DNA from: an uncultured Porphyromonadaceae bacterium
GTDB taxonomy: Bacteria; Bacteroidota; Bacteroidia; Bacteroidales; Muribaculaceae
Direction of reading: 5' to 3'
Length of the DNA stretch: 46,544 nt
NCBI GenBank assembly: GCA_947177035.1
Contig: CAMWSS010000019.1
Coordinates: forward strand, 1-46,544
How positions within the stretch are numbered: position 1 is the stretch's first letter; each line of letters begins with the position of its first letter. The notes under the pieces are model-generated. The model was not told the DNA's origin. It was given only the letters and a program-made list of their open reading frames with translations, and did not search any database. Both the position numbers and the translations under genes were made by a program. Shown in pieces: positions 25,414 to 41,370 of the stretch.

Positions 25414-27447
25414 ATGACAAAAAATATATTTTCCATCATATGCGCGTTGACCTCTGCTTCAATGGCGGTCAATGCGTCGGCCCAGGCCCCGGTCAACATG
25501 GCCGACGATGATTCCTCCGTCCGCGAGATAGTCATCGACTGGAAGGGAGCGCCAGTGCCTCAGCTTGCCGCCGAGAATGGCGTCGATGGTGAAGACGTGA
25601 CTCTCGACTTCCACTATTGTGACGTCCCTGAAAACGGACTCATGACCGGCGATGCCGGCGAAATTGAAAACAGCGCCGCAATATTTCTGCCGTCATCCAT
25701 CGTTTCGCGTTATGCCGGTGCGGAAATCGTCTCGGTGGTGTTGTGCAGCGGTACAAACATGGACCATTATTCCTTCAACGACATAACCGACGCCACACTC
25801 TTTCTGAGCTATGACATATTCGGTGAAGATCCGTTCATGACCCAGCGCGCGCGCCTGAGCCGCTCGAGCCGCACCTGGTCGGAAGTGTCGCTCAAGACTC
25901 CTTATAAACTTGAAGCTGACAAACCGCTCTTTGTCGGATACACCGTGGTGCGTCCCACCAACAGAGACTGTCCGTTCATTGCCGACAGCAAACCCATCGA
26001 CAGTGACTGCAGTTTCTGGATAAACTATTCTCATAACGGCGAACGCCGCTGGGAAAACTGGGCGCCGAAGTATGGTAGCCTCTGCATGCGTGTGAAACTT
26101 CGTGGCAGCAATCTTCCGGTCAATGACGCCGAACTGGTTTCGGTTTCAGTGCCGACTCAGGTCAGCAAAGGTTCGTTCCAGGCATCGTTTGAAGTCAAGA
26201 ACATGGCCGCCAACAAAATCACTAAAATCGGTTACAGATGCCGTGTCGGATCCGGTGAGCCCATCAACCGTGTGTACACTCCTTCGACTCCTCTGGAATT
26301 CAGTGAATCGGTTAATGTTACACTGAGCCTCACATGCAATGAATTCGGACAGGACATCCCCGTGAGTGTTGAAATCACATCGGTCAACGGAGTTGACGAC
26401 ACCAATCCGTCCAACAACCAGAAGAGCGCTATGCTGCTCTGCCTGGATCCGTCGATGGGCTATGAGCGCAAAGTGGTCATGGAAGAAGGCACCGGAACGT
26501 GGTGCTCCAACTGTCCGCGTGGCATCGCTTCGATGAAGTATATGCATGAGAAGTATCCCGAACGCTTCATCGGAATCGCCGCCCACCAGAACGACCCCAT
26601 GGAAATCAGGGATTCGCTCTACTATCCCGATAATTCTTATGTGGCGCACTTCATGATGATCGGCGCATATCCCAATGCGCGGTTCAACCGCACCGACAGC
26701 TATGGCAACGGCATAAATGACTTCGGACCTCACGTTGAAAGCATCTACAAGTCGATCATAACTATGCCGGCATTAGCCAAAATCTCGGCCGACATATATT
26801 TTACCGACGACTCGAAAACCTCCATTAACGTGGAGACCGAAACTGAATTCGCTATTGACAACTCCATCCCGTGCCGCATTGCGCTTGTGTTGCTTGAAAA
26901 CGGAGTCGGCCCCTATGATCAGTCGAACGGATATGCCGGCATGCCGTATGACTGCGGCGGATGGGAGAGCATGTCGGGCATGGCTTCCTACGTTTTTGAT
27001 GAGGTGGCTCGATATATCGACAAATTCGAAGGCAAGGACGGAGTGCTTCCTGCCAACAAGACTGCGAAGGAACAATACAGATACAACTCTGTGATTCCGG
27101 CCGGCCCTCTTTCGTCGCTCGATGATTTTGACGTGGTCGCAATGCTGATCAACGGCAAGACAGGCGTGATCGAAAACGCCGTGATGTGTCATGGCGACGG
27201 CAATCTGCCGGTCAAAGCCTTCGATCCTTCGTCAGGAATCGGAAAGGTAGAGACTGCTCCGATGGCTGAAGTTTCGGCCGTTGCCGGAGGTCTGCGCATC
27301 AACGGATATTACTCGTCGGCCATTGTATATGGAATGAACGGCACCGTTGTTGCCCGTGCCTGTGGAAGTGACTTCATCGAACTTCCCGCCGGACTCTACA
27401 TTGTCAGCGTCGATGGCGCTGTGGCCGGCAAGGTGCGGGTGCGCTGA
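25414..27447 (+). CDS. Omp28-like secreted protein with thioredoxin-fold CxxC domain
   Basis: A 677-residue exported protein: signal peptide to about residue 23 (ASMAVNASAQA), a beta domain to about 225, an Ig/CARDB-like segment at about 230-345 (NDAELVSVSVPTQVSKGSF, ending DDTNPSNNQKSA), then an Omp28-type thioredoxin-like domain that opens VVMEEGTGTWCSNCPRG near residues 351-367. The CSNC pair is the expected redox site, followed by ASMKYMHEKYPERFIGIAAH. A C-terminal module (SAIVYGMNGTVVARACGSDF, then LPAGLYIVSVDGAVAGKV) looks like a T9SS type A sorting domain. Omp28 relatives are outer-membrane or surface proteins of Bacteroidota with no settled role. It follows the 22322 gene closely and is ended by a GNRA-loop terminator. 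Confidence 0.85.
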   Translation: MTKNIFSIICALTSASMAVNASAQAPVNMADDDSSVREIVIDWKGAPVPQLAAENGVDGEDVTLDFHYCDVPENGLMTGDAGEIENSAAIFLPSSIVSRYAGAEIVSVVLCSGTNMDHYSFNDITDATLFLSYDIFGEDPFMTQRARLSRSSRTWSEVSLKTPYKLEADKPLFVGYTVVRPTNRDCPFIADSKPIDSDCSFWINYSHNGERRWENWAPKYGSLCMRVKLRGSNLPVNDAELVSVSVPTQVSKGSFQASFEVKNMAANKITKIGYRCRVGSGEPINRVYTPSTPLEFSESVNVTLSLTCNEFGQDIPVSVEITSVNGVDDTNPSNNQKSAMLLCLDPSMGYERKVVMEEGTGTWCSNCPRGIASMKYMHEKYPERFIGIAAHQNDPMEIRDSLYYPDNSYVAHFMMIGAYPNARFNRTDSYGNGINDFGPHVESIYKSIITMPALAKISADIYFTDDSKTSINVETETEFAIDNSIPCRIALVLLENGVGPYDQSNGYAGMPYDCGGWESMSGMASYVFDEVARYIDKFEGKDGVLPANKTAKEQYRYNSVIPAGPLSSLDDFDVVAMLINGKTGVIENAVMCHGDGNLPVKAFDPSSGIGKVETAPMAEVSAVAGGLRINGYYSSAIVYGMNGTVVARACGSDFIELPAGLYIVSVDGAVAGKVRVR

Positions 27448-27491
27448 CCGACCGGTTCCAGATAAAATCATTCTGAATTAATCCCTGAAGT

Positions 27492-27530
27492 GTCACCCGT
27501 GAAGGCTGAAAAGCCTTCACGGGTGACGTG
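27492..27530 (+). terminator. Strong hairpin after the 25414 gene
   Basis: A perfect 16-bp stem (27492-27507 with 27512-27527, GTCACCCGTGAAGGCT) closed by a GAAA tetraloop. Only a poor T-tract follows (GTGTTATTGT), so it may end transcription inefficiently or protect the 3' end. Confidence 0.75.
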
Positions 27531-27595
27531 TTATTGTGGCGTTTGTCAAAATATGATGCCCTATATGCCGTTTTGTCGGTGTTTTGCATGTGAAA

Positions 27596-27627
27596 GTTGC
27601 GGATATTCAAAAAAATGTGTAAATTTG
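27596..27627 (+). promoter_or_regulatory. Promoter of the GH95 gene
   Basis: GTTG at 27596-27599 (three of four to TTTG), a 20-base spacer and TAAATTTG at 27620-27627. The transcript would begin near 27633, about 38 bases before the ATG. Confidence 0.65.
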
Positions 27628-27670
27628 TGAACTGAATAGATTATAATTATATCTTACCATAAATTACCAC

Positions 27671-35630
<7,960 letters not shown>

Positions 35631-35654
35631 TCCTCCCCGCCCACCAGAAACAAC

Positions 35655-35693
35655 GCGAGGCTGAGTCATTTGACTCAGCCTCGCTGTTGTTTT
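35655..35693 (+). terminator. Terminator after the GH2 gene
   Basis: A perfect 14-bp stem (35655-35668 with 35671-35684, GCGAGGCTGAGTCA) continued by a short CAA/TTG extension and a TTGTTTT tract. It sits between the GH2 stop and the convergent tRNA gene and may serve both strands. Confidence 0.85.
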
Positions 35694-35699
35694 GGGAGG

Positions 35700-35771
35700 T
35701 AGCTCCGCGGGGAATCGAACCCCGATCTAAAGTTTAGGAAACTTCTATTCTATCCGTTGAACTACGGAGCC
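35700..35771 (-). tRNA. tRNA-Arg (anticodon CCU)
   Basis: Reading the minus strand gives a full cloverleaf of 72 bases: acceptor GGCTCCG with CGGAGCT (first pair a G-U wobble), D arm GTTC/GAAT, anticodon arm GAAGT-TTCCTAA-ACTTT with anticodon CCT for AGG codons, a 4-base variable loop, and T arm CGGGG-TTCGATT-CCCCG, then discriminator A. CCA is not encoded. A -7 box ends about 8 bases upstream, so the primary transcript has almost no 5' leader. Confidence 0.96.
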
Positions 35772-35778
35772 GCGGGTG

Positions 35779-35810
35779 CAAAGTTAGTTCTTTTTTGTGA
35801 ATCTGCCAAC
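35779..35810 (-). promoter_or_regulatory. Promoter of tRNA-Arg
   Basis: On the minus strand GTTG (35810-35807), a 20-base spacer and TAACTTTG (35786-35779). Transcription would start at about 35772-35775, within a few bases of the mature tRNA 5' end at 35771. Confidence 0.7.
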
Positions 35811-35812
35811 GA

Positions 35813-38800
35813 TTATTTTTCGATAATTTCAAGTTGACGGAGATGTTCGGCCGGAATCGTGTCGGATGCTGAATCGATTTCTGCCAGCTTTTCGTGTGAC
35901 TTCACGCGCAGTGGAGCGATCCTGGCTGCCTCAACTCCGCGGTTGAAGGCTGTCCGGATTTCCTGCACGAGGTTGATTCTCACTGAGTCGGCCAGCGCCA
36001 CGCTTTCGGCGGCTGCGTTGTTTTTGTAGCGGGCTTTGCCGACGCGGATTTTCATGTCGTCGGCCGGGCCGGTTATGTTGATGCCGAATTTAAAAGGCAG
36101 CGGCGATTTGAGCACTGACACGTGATAGTTCAGGTTCAGGTCGAGGTCGTTGCGCCCCATGACTCCAAGGCGGTAGCGGTCGAAGTCAAACATGAACGGG
36201 TAGAGTTCGAGCATCGAGTTCTCGACCGACAGCTCCACGCTCATGTGTTCGATCATGTTGCGCTGTTTGTCTTTAAACATCAGCCATTTCGATATGGTCT
36301 TGAACGTTGATTCGTCGAGCACCACCAGCGAGTCGCCCGTCATGTTCATCATGGCGTGGAGGGTGGGGGTCTTGATGTTCATGAGTGAGTCTATCTCCGT
36401 TGTGGCTCCGAGAGTCACGTCGATCACTCCTCCGATTTGTCCGAGAATCGGCATTATGGTGTCGAGAGCCGGCATCAGTTCGATCACGCGGCCGATTTTG
36501 AATCGGTTGAGTCTGAGCGCCATTGCCATGTCGATGTTGCTGGTGTTTGGCGCATAATATAGTGCGTTGAGATCGATTGATCCGATGTCGGTCAGAGCAT
36601 GGAGGTTTTGCAGGCTGACCGCGCCGTTGTTGACCAGCAGCGATCCGGTGAAGTCGTGCATGGTCATTGTCGAATATATGATATTGTCGGCGGTGAAGCG
36701 GAGGTCGGCGTCGACGTTGACAGGTATCAGCACCGCGGCCATTTCCGAAATGGCCAGCGAGTCAACCGAAGCCTGCATGGCGTCATCGTCAAGGTCCATC
36801 GATCCGGCCAGGGTGATTGCTGCCGAGTCGGAGTTTGCGGCCAGCGCCGCTCCTTTGAATACAGCCTGGGTCAGCTCGTTGACGTTGATAGTGTCGGCGT
36901 GGAGATTGAATCCGATTTTTAGCGAAGACCGACGCCGTTTGCCGCCGGCTATTGAGCGGCGTATGTTGCTCACAGAGCCATAGGCTTTGAACTGGCTCTG
37001 TCCTGCCGTTATTTCCACGTTGTGGAGCGACATCGAGTCGGCGGTGAAATGGAAATTGAGGTTTTTCATGCTGGTGCGCAGCGGAAACAGCGGGGTGAAC
37101 ATCCGTCCGCGTGCCGCAGTCAGCGATCCGTCGAGTTCCAGCCGCCGCAGCAGCGACGTTGTCTTCGTGTCCAGCCCGAAGTCCAGAGTCTCGTCATTGC
37201 TGTCGGTAATATTCTGGTTGCGCCGGTTGCGCGTCCGGGCCGAATCGGAGGCGGAGATGTTCAGGCGGGAGCGTTGCCGTCGCGGACGCAGGTGCATGTT
37301 TGCGGCGATATCGCTTCGGCTCAGGCTTATGCGGTTCATGCCCTGGGAATAGACAATGCGTCGTGCATTCATGTCGACGGCCAGTTCCGGGATTTTCTTG
37401 TCGCCGTTATGCCGCAACAGGCTGGCATTTGCCTTGAGTCCGCGCATCATGGCCCTGAGCGAGTCTTTGGCCGATGTGAACCGCAGGCGTTCCAGCTCGA
37501 TAATGCCGCCCATCGGCGTGATTGTGGTCGTGTCGGCGATCGATGCGTCGTTTCGGCATCCGATGCCCATTTTCAGGCGCGACAGTTGCGCTGTCATTTC
37601 AGGCATTGACATCGATGCGGTGTCGATGCTCACCGACACCATCAGCGTTGAATCTACTTTTGTCGACATGCCGAACCTCAGCTCGGTCAGCGCTGCCGTG
37701 ACGTGCAGCGAGTCGGCCGGCAGCGTTGCCTTCAGGTCTGAAACAGTGGCCCTGCCGTTGAGCCTGGCGCGGTGGAACGTGGCGGCCGACAGGTCTGACA
37801 GACGCATGTCGAAGTCTGTGTCGGCTCTGACCAGTCCGCCGACTTCCGCTCCGAGGCGTCGGAGCAATACGGGCGGCAGATGGTCCAGGATGATGCTTCC
37901 GTTGAAGTGTCCGGCCATTTTCGGATCGGAAAAGAGATTGGTGGCGGTGCCTTTCAGGGCCACAGATGTGGCACCGCGGTCGCCGGTCAGTTCCAGCCGC
38001 CGCAGCGTCACCACCGAAGAGTCGGGTGCTGACGGAGAATATGTGACGTCGGCAGCCAGCGCCGCATTGCGGAACCGCAGGCGCATGTCAGGTGCTGCCA
38101 GAGTGCCGTCGGTCAGCTCCAGGCCGGCTCCGATGGCCGGCAGCAGAGTGTCGGTCAGGGTGTATGGTTTCAGCAGAGAGGCGTTCAGGTTGAGTCTGCC
38201 GCCAAATTCCAGTTGTGGAATCACATTATCCATTCCCGGCTGCATCCGGGCCAGTCTTACGGCATAATTCGGGTCCAGTTCTGCGATTTTAATGTTCAGC
38301 GATGCGATTGTTGGCGGTTCGGCCAGATCGGCTTCGGCATCCACTGTCACAGCCAGTTCTCCGGCGCTGACGGTCATGTCGTTGAGTCTGATGGTCAGCG
38401 GGGAGGCCGGATGCCATGCCACGTTGCCGTTAAGGCCGACTGTGAAGCTGTCGGGCAGTGCCACAAGGGTGGTTCTGGGCATCGCCGAGAAGCTGACGGC
38501 ATAGCGCGGTTCGCCGTCATTGATCACCGACAGGCCGCTCAGAGTCAGGGCTACGTCGATCGAGTCTGCTTCCGACAGATAGCGCAACGGAGCGTCGCCT
38601 TCGATCACGAATCGCTCCAGCGTCAGCGGCGGCAGGATCAGAGGCCCATTGTCTGGCGGGGCAGGGGAGTCGTCGGCCGCCGGAAGAATGTCGAGATTGC
38701 CGTGGCCGTCAGCCCCTGTGTATATAAACACCGACGGGCGCGTGATGGTCACGTCGTGGATCGTCACTGCTCCCTCCAGCAGTGCGGCCAGATCGATGGC

Positions 38801-39139
38801 GCCGTGAATCCGCTCCACGCTAAGCGGCGTCGATGCCTCGGGGGGGAGGTCCGGCAGCAGCGAGCGCACCGCCAGCGAGTCGACCGTCAGCTCAAAGCGC
38901 GGAAAACTGCTCCACCAGGTCAACTCAACGCGGCTTGCGTCCACCCGGCCATCATGGAGATACTCCGTGCCATATTTTCTGACCAGGCCCGTGAGTCGTT
39001 CGGGTGTCAGCATCCACAAGGCCACCGACAGTGTGGCCACGATAACTATGATCACTATCGCCAGAGTCCATAACGGCAGTTTCCACCACAGACCATGGCG
39101 ACGCTTTTTTCTGATTTTGGGTTCGGTTTCCTTTTCCAT
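35813..39139 (-). CDS. AsmA-like envelope protein
   Basis: A 1108-residue protein anchored by one N-terminal membrane helix (WWKLPLWTLAIVIIVIVATL, about residues 18-37) after a very basic start (KIRKKRRHG), so the bulk lies in the periplasm. The first 250 residues match the AsmA pattern (TPERLTGLVRKYGTEYL, then the alternating-strand VDASRVELTWWSSFPRFELTVDSLAV), and the rest is long, repetitive beta-strand sequence as in the AsmA/TamB/YhdP group, thought to form a lipid-conducting groove across the envelope. The C-terminal part has LMPALDTIMPILGQIGG and a final helical tail. The exact cargo is unknown. Its promoter leaves only 1-3 bases before the ATG, and no other Met is near, so a leaderless message is likely. 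Confidence 0.85.
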   Translation of the reverse strand: MEKETEPKIRKKRRHGLWWKLPLWTLAIVIIVIVATLSVALWMLTPERLTGLVRKYGTEYLHDGRVDASRVELTWWSSFPRFELTVDSLAVRSLLPDLPPEASTPLSVERIHGAIDLAALLEGAVTIHDVTITRPSVFIYTGADGHGNLDILPAADDSPAPPDNGPLILPPLTLERFVIEGDAPLRYLSEADSIDVALTLSGLSVINDGEPRYAVSFSAMPRTTLVALPDSFTVGLNGNVAWHPASPLTIRLNDMTVSAGELAVTVDAEADLAEPPTIASLNIKIAELDPNYAVRLARMQPGMDNVIPQLEFGGRLNLNASLLKPYTLTDTLLPAIGAGLELTDGTLAAPDMRLRFRNAALAADVTYSPSAPDSSVVTLRRLELTGDRGATSVALKGTATNLFSDPKMAGHFNGSIILDHLPPVLLRRLGAEVGGLVRADTDFDMRLSDLSAATFHRARLNGRATVSDLKATLPADSLHVTAALTELRFGMSTKVDSTLMVSVSIDTASMSMPEMTAQLSRLKMGIGCRNDASIADTTTITPMGGIIELERLRFTSAKDSLRAMMRGLKANASLLRHNGDKKIPELAVDMNARRIVYSQGMNRISLSRSDIAANMHLRPRRQRSRLNISASDSARTRNRRNQNITDSNDETLDFGLDTKTTSLLRRLELDGSLTAARGRMFTPLFPLRTSMKNLNFHFTADSMSLHNVEITAGQSQFKAYGSVSNIRRSIAGGKRRRSSLKIGFNLHADTINVNELTQAVFKGAALAANSDSAAITLAGSMDLDDDAMQASVDSLAISEMAAVLIPVNVDADLRFTADNIIYSTMTMHDFTGSLLVNNGAVSLQNLHALTDIGSIDLNALYYAPNTSNIDMAMALRLNRFKIGRVIELMPALDTIMPILGQIGGVIDVTLGATTEIDSLMNIKTPTLHAMMNMTGDSLVVLDESTFKTISKWLMFKDKQRNMIEHMSVELSVENSMLELYPFMFDFDRYRLGVMGRNDLDLNLNYHVSVLKSPLPFKFGINITGPADDMKIRVGKARYKNNAAAESVALADSVRINLVQEIRTAFNRGVEAARIAPLRVKSHEKLAEIDSASDTIPAEHLRQLEIIEK

Positions 39140-39146
39140 TGCGACC

Positions 39147-39177
39147 CAAAGTTAGCGATTTATCGCGAAACGGCAAA
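39147..39177 (-). promoter_or_regulatory. Promoter of the AsmA-like gene
   Basis: On the minus strand TTTG (39177-39174), a 19-base spacer, TAACTTTG (39154-39147). The predicted transcript start, 39140-39143, is practically at the ATG (39139-39137). Confidence 0.8.
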
Positions 39178-39372
39178 GCAGTACTGCAAGAGAACCACCT
39201 AAAGAGATTATTTTTCAAAATGTCAGGAATTATTTTACGACTAAAAGGCATCGCATTTCATGTTTCTGAAAAAAATGTCGCTGATCAGGTCATAGCTTTG
39301 ACGGATAATGGAATTAGGTGGCTGCGGTCTGTTATGGATGCACGGTTCAGTCGCGGTTACGGCGGGGCGGTA

Positions 39373-39404
39373 TTTGGCAGTGTCGTGGAAAATGTGTAAC
39401 TTTG
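39373..39404 (+). promoter_or_regulatory. Promoter of the Crp/Fnr regulator
   Basis: TTTG at 39373-39376, a 20-base spacer and TAACTTTG at 39397-39404, an exact consensus match. The transcript begins near 39409, which fixes the start of the gene at ATG 39428 and excludes the longer frame from 39308. Confidence 0.85.
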
Positions 39405-39427
39405 CAGCCGAAATCACAACGTTTGAT

Positions 39428-40126
39428 ATGATCAGAGAAGTTCTCGAACAAGTAATCAGCGAAGATCTTGCCGACCTTTGGTCGGTGCTCTCTCCCGACG
39501 AAAAGCGCCTGGTGATGGAGAACTTTACCCTTCACCATTTCAAGAAAAATCAGATTATATATGCCGAAGGCGAGCAGCCTGAGATGCTGTGGTGTCTGAT
39601 CAAAGGCAAAGTCAAGAAGTGGAAAGAGGGCATTGGCGGGCGAAGTCAGATTTTGCGTCTGATTCGCCCGGTGCAGTATTTTGGCTATCGCGCTTATTTT
39701 GCCGGCGAGCCTTACGTCAGCTCTGCGTCGGCATTCGAGCAGAGCACCGTCGGCACCCTTCCGCTGACGATGGTGGAGCGCCTGATCAAGCAGAACAACA
39801 AAGTGGCCTGGTTTTTCATCCATGAGCTTGCCCGCAATCTGGGCAGTTCAGACACGAAAATCGTGAATCTGACTCAGAAGCACATACGCGGCCGTCTGGC
39901 CGAAGCGCTGATTGTGCTGATCGAGAACTATGGCTACGAGGAAGATTCGTCGACTCTTAAAATATATATGAGCCGCGAGGATCTGGCCAATATGTCGAAC
40001 ATGACCACGTCGAACGCCATCAGGACACTGTCGGCGTTTGTCACCGAGAAACTGATCACGGTGGACGGTCGGCGCATCAGGATACTGAACGAGCCGCAGC
40101 TCCACAAGGTGAGCCGTCACGGTTAG
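39428..40126 (+). CDS. Crp/Fnr-family transcriptional regulator
   Basis: A 232-residue regulator: an N-terminal cyclic-nucleotide-binding-type jelly roll (HHFKKNQIIYAEGEQPEMLWCLIKGKVKKW, then RPVQYFGYRAYFAGEPYVSSASAFE), a long dimerisation helix (TMVERLIKQNNKVAWFFIHELARNL) and a C-terminal winged helix (YMSREDLANMSNMTTSNAIRTLSAFVTEKLITVDGRRIRIL) with recognition helix near MTTSNAIRTLS. Only one Cys is present in the sensory part, so it is not an Fe-S FNR. The ligand is unknown. It lies 35 bases before purT and near pflBA, so control of formate or anaerobic carbon flow is a reasonable inference. Confidence 0.92.
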   Translation: MIREVLEQVISEDLADLWSVLSPDEKRLVMENFTLHHFKKNQIIYAEGEQPEMLWCLIKGKVKKWKEGIGGRSQILRLIRPVQYFGYRAYFAGEPYVSSASAFEQSTVGTLPLTMVERLIKQNNKVAWFFIHELARNLGSSDTKIVNLTQKHIRGRLAEALIVLIENYGYEEDSSTLKIYMSREDLANMSNMTTSNAIRTLSAFVTEKLITVDGRRIRILNEPQLHKVSRHG

Positions 40127-40161
40127 TCCCGTATTAAACCCAACATAAAAAAATTATCCCC

Positions 40162-41334
40162 ATGAACTGCAAAATCAACCGACGCCGCAAAGCATTGCTG
40201 CTCGGCAGCGGCGAGTTAGGAAAAGAAGTTGCCATCGAGCTTCAGCGCTATGGAATCGAGGTGGTTGCGTGTGATAAATATGCCGATGCTCCTGCCATGC
40301 AGGTGGCTGACCGCAGCCATGTGTTCAATATGCTTGACGGCGGCGAGTTGCGCCGCGTGATCGAGCTGGAGCGTCCGGATCACATCATCCCTGAGGTGGA
40401 GGCAATCGCCACCGACGTGCTGGTTGAGCTTGAAAAAGAGGGCTTCAGCGTGACTCCGACCGCGCGCGCCGCCAGGTTGACCATGAATCGCGAGGGAATC
40501 CGCCGTCTTGCCGCCGAGGAACTTGGCATCCAGACGTCGCGCTACCGTTTTGCGTCGACCCGCGAAGAGTTTGAGGCCGCGGTGGCCGAAATCGGTCTGC
40601 CGTGTGTGGTCAAGCCGATCATGAGTTCAAGCGGCCACGGCCAGAGCACCGTGCGCACCGCCGACCAGATCGAAGCCGCATGGAAGGAAGCCCAGGAGGG
40701 TGGCCGTGCAGGAGCCGGCCGGGTGATCGTGGAAGGATTTGTTGACTTTGACTATGAGATCACGCTGCTTACGGTGCGTTCATGCTCTGGAACAGCGTTC
40801 TGCGAGCCGGTTGGCCACGTTCAGGTCAACGGCGACTACCGCCAGTCGTGGCAGCCGCAGCCCATGAGCCAGGCGGCGCTTGAGAGCGCGCGCAGCATTG
40901 CGGCGCGTGTCACCGAAGCGCTTGGCGGCTATGGAATCTTTGGCGTCGAACTGTTTGTGAAGGGCGACGACGTGATCTTCTCGGAAGTGTCGCCGCGTCC
41001 GCACGACACCGGTATGGTGACCATGATTTCGCAGGATCTGAGCGAATTCGCTCTTCATGCCCGCGCAGTGCTTGGTCTGCCGGTTCCGTCCGTCAGGTTC
41101 TATGGCCCGTCGGCCTCTCATGCAGTGGTGGTGGAAGGCACCGGCACCGATGTTGAGTTCGGCAATCTGGAACAGGTGCTGGCCGAGGAGGGCACTCAGA
41201 TGCGCATTTTCGGCAAACCGGAAGTGAAGGGACACCGGCGCATGGCTGTCATTCTGGCCACCGGCGAGAGCGTTGACGACGCCCGCGCCAAGGCCGCCCG
41301 CGCTGCCGCCAAATTGAGCGTCAGCGTCAAATAA
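40162..41334 (+). CDS. purT: Formate-dependent phosphoribosylglycinamide formyltransferase
   Basis: Makes formyl-GAR from GAR, formate and ATP in purine synthesis, the folate-free alternative to PurN. A 390-residue ATP-grasp enzyme of normal length: [20 protein letters not shown] at the N-terminus, [53 protein letters not shown] at about 150-165 as the ATP-grasp loop, and [15 protein letters not shown] near residue 277 with metal-binding residues. It is followed 36 bases later by pyruvate formate-lyase, which makes the formate it uses. Confidence 0.97.
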   Translation: MNCKINRRRKALLLGSGELGKEVAIELQRYGIEVVACDKYADAPAMQVADRSHVFNMLDGGELRRVIELERPDHIIPEVEAIATDVLVELEKEGFSVTPTARAARLTMNREGIRRLAAEELGIQTSRYRFASTREEFEAAVAEIGLPCVVKPIMSSSGHGQSTVRTADQIEAAWKEAQEGGRAGAGRVIVEGFVDFDYEITLLTVRSCSGTAFCEPVGHVQVNGDYRQSWQPQPMSQAALESARSIAARVTEALGGYGIFGVELFVKGDDVIFSEVSPRPHDTGMVTMISQDLSEFALHARAVLGLPVPSVRFYGPSASHAVVVEGTGTDVEFGNLEQVLAEEGTQMRIFGKPEVKGHRRMAVILATGESVDDARAKAARAAAKLSVSVK

Positions 41335-41370
41335 GGTAACATACATTACATTATAGTTAATATATTTTAT

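Larger units (their letters stand above)
39140..39427. other. Intergenic region between divergent asmA-like and crp/fnr genes
   Basis: The longest gene-free stretch in the window, 288 bases. It holds the two promoters listed separately at its ends. Between 39180 and 39370 I see no further promoter, hairpin or RNA-like structure; an 86-codon open frame across it (39139-39399) has no family resemblance and overlaps both promoters. Confidence 0.6.

Noticed and set aside
37356-38267. 303-codon plus-strand frame opposite the AsmA-like gene
   Set aside because: Ser/Arg-rich composition typical of an antisense shadow; the minus-strand gene explains the coding signal.
39139-39399. 86-codon plus-strand frame between asmA-like and crp/fnr genes
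   Set aside because: It overlaps both promoters and shows no family features or own promoter.
39308-39427. Upstream start of the Crp/Fnr frame
   Set aside because: A consensus promoter at 39373-39404 lies inside it, and the extra 40 residues are not family-like.
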